The position numbers and the translations under genes were made by a program. Of a DNA stretch of 64,000 nt, positions 62,979 through 64,000 are shown piece by piece. The notes beneath the pieces are model-generated. The model had not been told where the DNA came from. It saw nothing but the letters and a program-made list of their open reading frames with translations, and searched no databases. The stretch comes from Metaclostridioides mangenotii (GTDB lineage Bacteria > Bacillota > Clostridia > Peptostreptococcales > Peptostreptococcaceae), in NCBI RefSeq assembly GCF_017873185.1, contig NZ_JAGGJX010000001.1:620001-684000 (forward strand), given 5' to 3'. Numbering within the stretch: position 1 is the stretch's first letter; every line of letters starts with the position of its first letter.

Positions 62979-63938
62979 CTATTTTTTTATATCAGCATTT
63001 TTTTCCAATGAATCTAAATGTTTTAAAAACTTTCCATTAATAATTTTTTCTCTAATCATACTTCTGCTATCTTCAAAACTTAAATTTTTATTTTTCTTGT
63101 CATTAATCCTTACAATATGGTATCCATAACTAGTTTCAAATACATTTGAAGTTTTACCTTTTTCTAAACTAAAAACATGTTTTGTAAACTCGGCATTTTT
63201 ACTATCTTTAGTAAAATATCCAAGCCCACCACCGTTTTTTCCAGTAGATTTATCATCTGAATACTTTTTAGCCAATGCTTCAAAATTTGCACCATTTTCA
63301 AGCTCAGTAAAAACTTTGTCTGCTTTTTCTTTAAGTTTCTGTTTTTCAGTATCATTAACAGTTTTTTTCTCTTTATCCAAAGTCGAAATCAATATATGTG
63401 ATGCGTCGACTTCAGGTACTTTAAATTCATCTTTATTGTTTCTATAGTAATTTTGAATTTCTTCTTCACTGATATTCAACTTATCTATAAAATCTTTTCT
63501 GTATTTTTCAATTGTCAAATCTCTAGATATCTCTTTTAGTAAGTACTCTTTATCAACACCTGCTTTATCCAACTCTTTCTTATAGCTTGCGTTTGATTCT
63601 ATATCTCTGCTTAATTCTTCGTATTTAGAATTAATATCTGCCTTGCTTGGAGAAAATCCTTTATCCTTAGCCTCTTGATATAAAAGTTCATTATCTATCA
63701 TAAATGATATTAACATATTTTCCAAATCTTTTTTTCCTTTTTTATCTAATGACTTGTTCATATCATCAAAAGTTTCCCCGTTTAAGTAGTCATTTGTCAA
63801 AGACAGTATTGATTTAGTCTTTTCAAAACCTTCTTTTGTTATCTCAACATCATTTACAGTCGCTATGCTCTTCCCACTACATGCTGTAAGCGAAATAGAA
63901 ATCAGTCCTATAATTCCTATGTAGATTATTTTTTTCAA
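62979..63938 (-). CDS. prsA: PrsA-like foldase lipoprotein
   Basis: A 319-residue lipoprotein with a peptidyl-prolyl isomerase domain of the parvulin type. The lipobox is LTAC (about residues 17-20), followed by a SurA/PrsA-type N-domain and the parvulin domain (about 175-270), with the segments ASHILIS, KYSDDKSTGKNGGGLGYF and SYGYHIVRI. It helps exported proteins fold at the membrane surface. The TTG at 63938, eight bases after GAGGTG, is preferred over the TTG 18 bases upstream. It may be co-transcribed with the ECF sigma factor. Confidence 0.92.
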   Translation of the reverse strand: MKKIIYIGIIGLISISLTACSGKSIATVNDVEITKEGFEKTKSILSLTNDYLNGETFDDMNKSLDKKGKKDLENMLISFMIDNELLYQEAKDKGFSPSKADINSKYEELSRDIESNASYKKELDKAGVDKEYLLKEISRDLTIEKYRKDFIDKLNISEEEIQNYYRNNKDEFKVPEVDASHILISTLDKEKKTVNDTEKQKLKEKADKVFTELENGANFEALAKKYSDDKSTGKNGGGLGYFTKDSKNAEFTKHVFSLEKGKTSNVFETSYGYHIVRINDKKNKNLSFEDSRSMIREKIINGKFLKHLDSLEKNADIKK

Positions 63939-64000
63939 TATAATGCACCTCGTCAATTCTTATTTATAATTCAAAATATAATTATTACTTCTATTTTAAG

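Noticed and set aside
1-64000. CRISPR arrays, insertion sequences, prophage or integron features
   Set aside because: No regularly spaced repeats, transposase, integrase, phage structural genes or terminal inverted repeats were seen.

Overview
The window is AT-rich DNA from a low-GC Gram-positive anaerobe. Most genes lie on the minus strand. Several traits point to the Peptostreptococcaceae, near Clostridioides difficile: a gcvT-gcvPA fusion next to gcvPB, an 844-residue flavodiiron protein with rubredoxin and reductase domains, a superoxide dismutase with a signal peptide beside TerD genes, cysK-cysE, a thiD-thiM-thiE salvage operon, and trxA with a thioredoxin-reductase homologue. From memory, many of these neighbours sit in the same part of the C. 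difficile chromosome. That is recall, not a search, and the species is not assigned.

Layout. 1-0.9 kb: the end of an ArsB/NhaD-type permease and a hypothetical gene. 0.9-6.7 kb: thioredoxin with a reductase homologue lacking the usual NADPH motifs, then a run of a two-component system, a lipoprotein, a helix-turn-helix protein with a Lys/Thr-rich linker, and an AlkD-like DNA repair protein. 7-8.2 kb: guanine deaminase broken by one extra A. 8.4-12.8 kb: glycine cleavage genes with a strong promoter and a terminator-like hairpin in a long leader. 13.4-18.8 kb: a seven-gene arsenosugar-type operon. 18.7-20.7 kb: sparse DNA with a 30-residue membrane peptide gene, a membrane protein and a DUF6506 gene. 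20.8-25.4 kb: tRNA-Leu and two tandem NhaC-family genes, each behind its own lysine riboswitch. 25.4-31.4 kb: paired DUF3841 genes, lplA, a TcyP-like cystine symporter with a small membrane ORF, and a DUF819 protein. 31.5-44.8 kb: a corrinoid-type methyltransferase and a large Ter stress module (HAD, StiP, PRTase/TRSP, HpcH-like lyase, TelA, YceG, Ca-type P-ATPase, three TerD). 45-48.4 kb: oxygen defence (SodA, flavodiiron protein). 48.6-52.2 kb: PepSY lipoprotein and a NatAB-like exporter whose permease carries a CPBP protease domain. 52.3-54.8 kb: thiamine salvage under a TPP riboswitch. 55-58.4 kb: GIY-YIG protein, amino-acid permease, cysE, cysK. 58.9-64 kb: YitT, an orphan histidine kinase, YihY, an ECF sigma factor with a stub-like anti-sigma ORF, and a PrsA-like foldase.

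How it fits together. The visible themes are amino-acid metabolism (glycine, lysine, cysteine), redox and oxygen defence, and metal/metalloid stress. The strongest regulatory observation is that the tcyP-like and cysK promoters have the same architecture: a TATCA-N3-TGATA dyad inside the 17-bp spacer and a second one about one dyad past the -10. This suggests one repressor controls cystine uptake and cysteine synthesis. Starts were moved inward where a Shine-Dalgarno sequence pointed to a later codon. No CRISPR array, insertion sequence, rRNA or prophage was seen.
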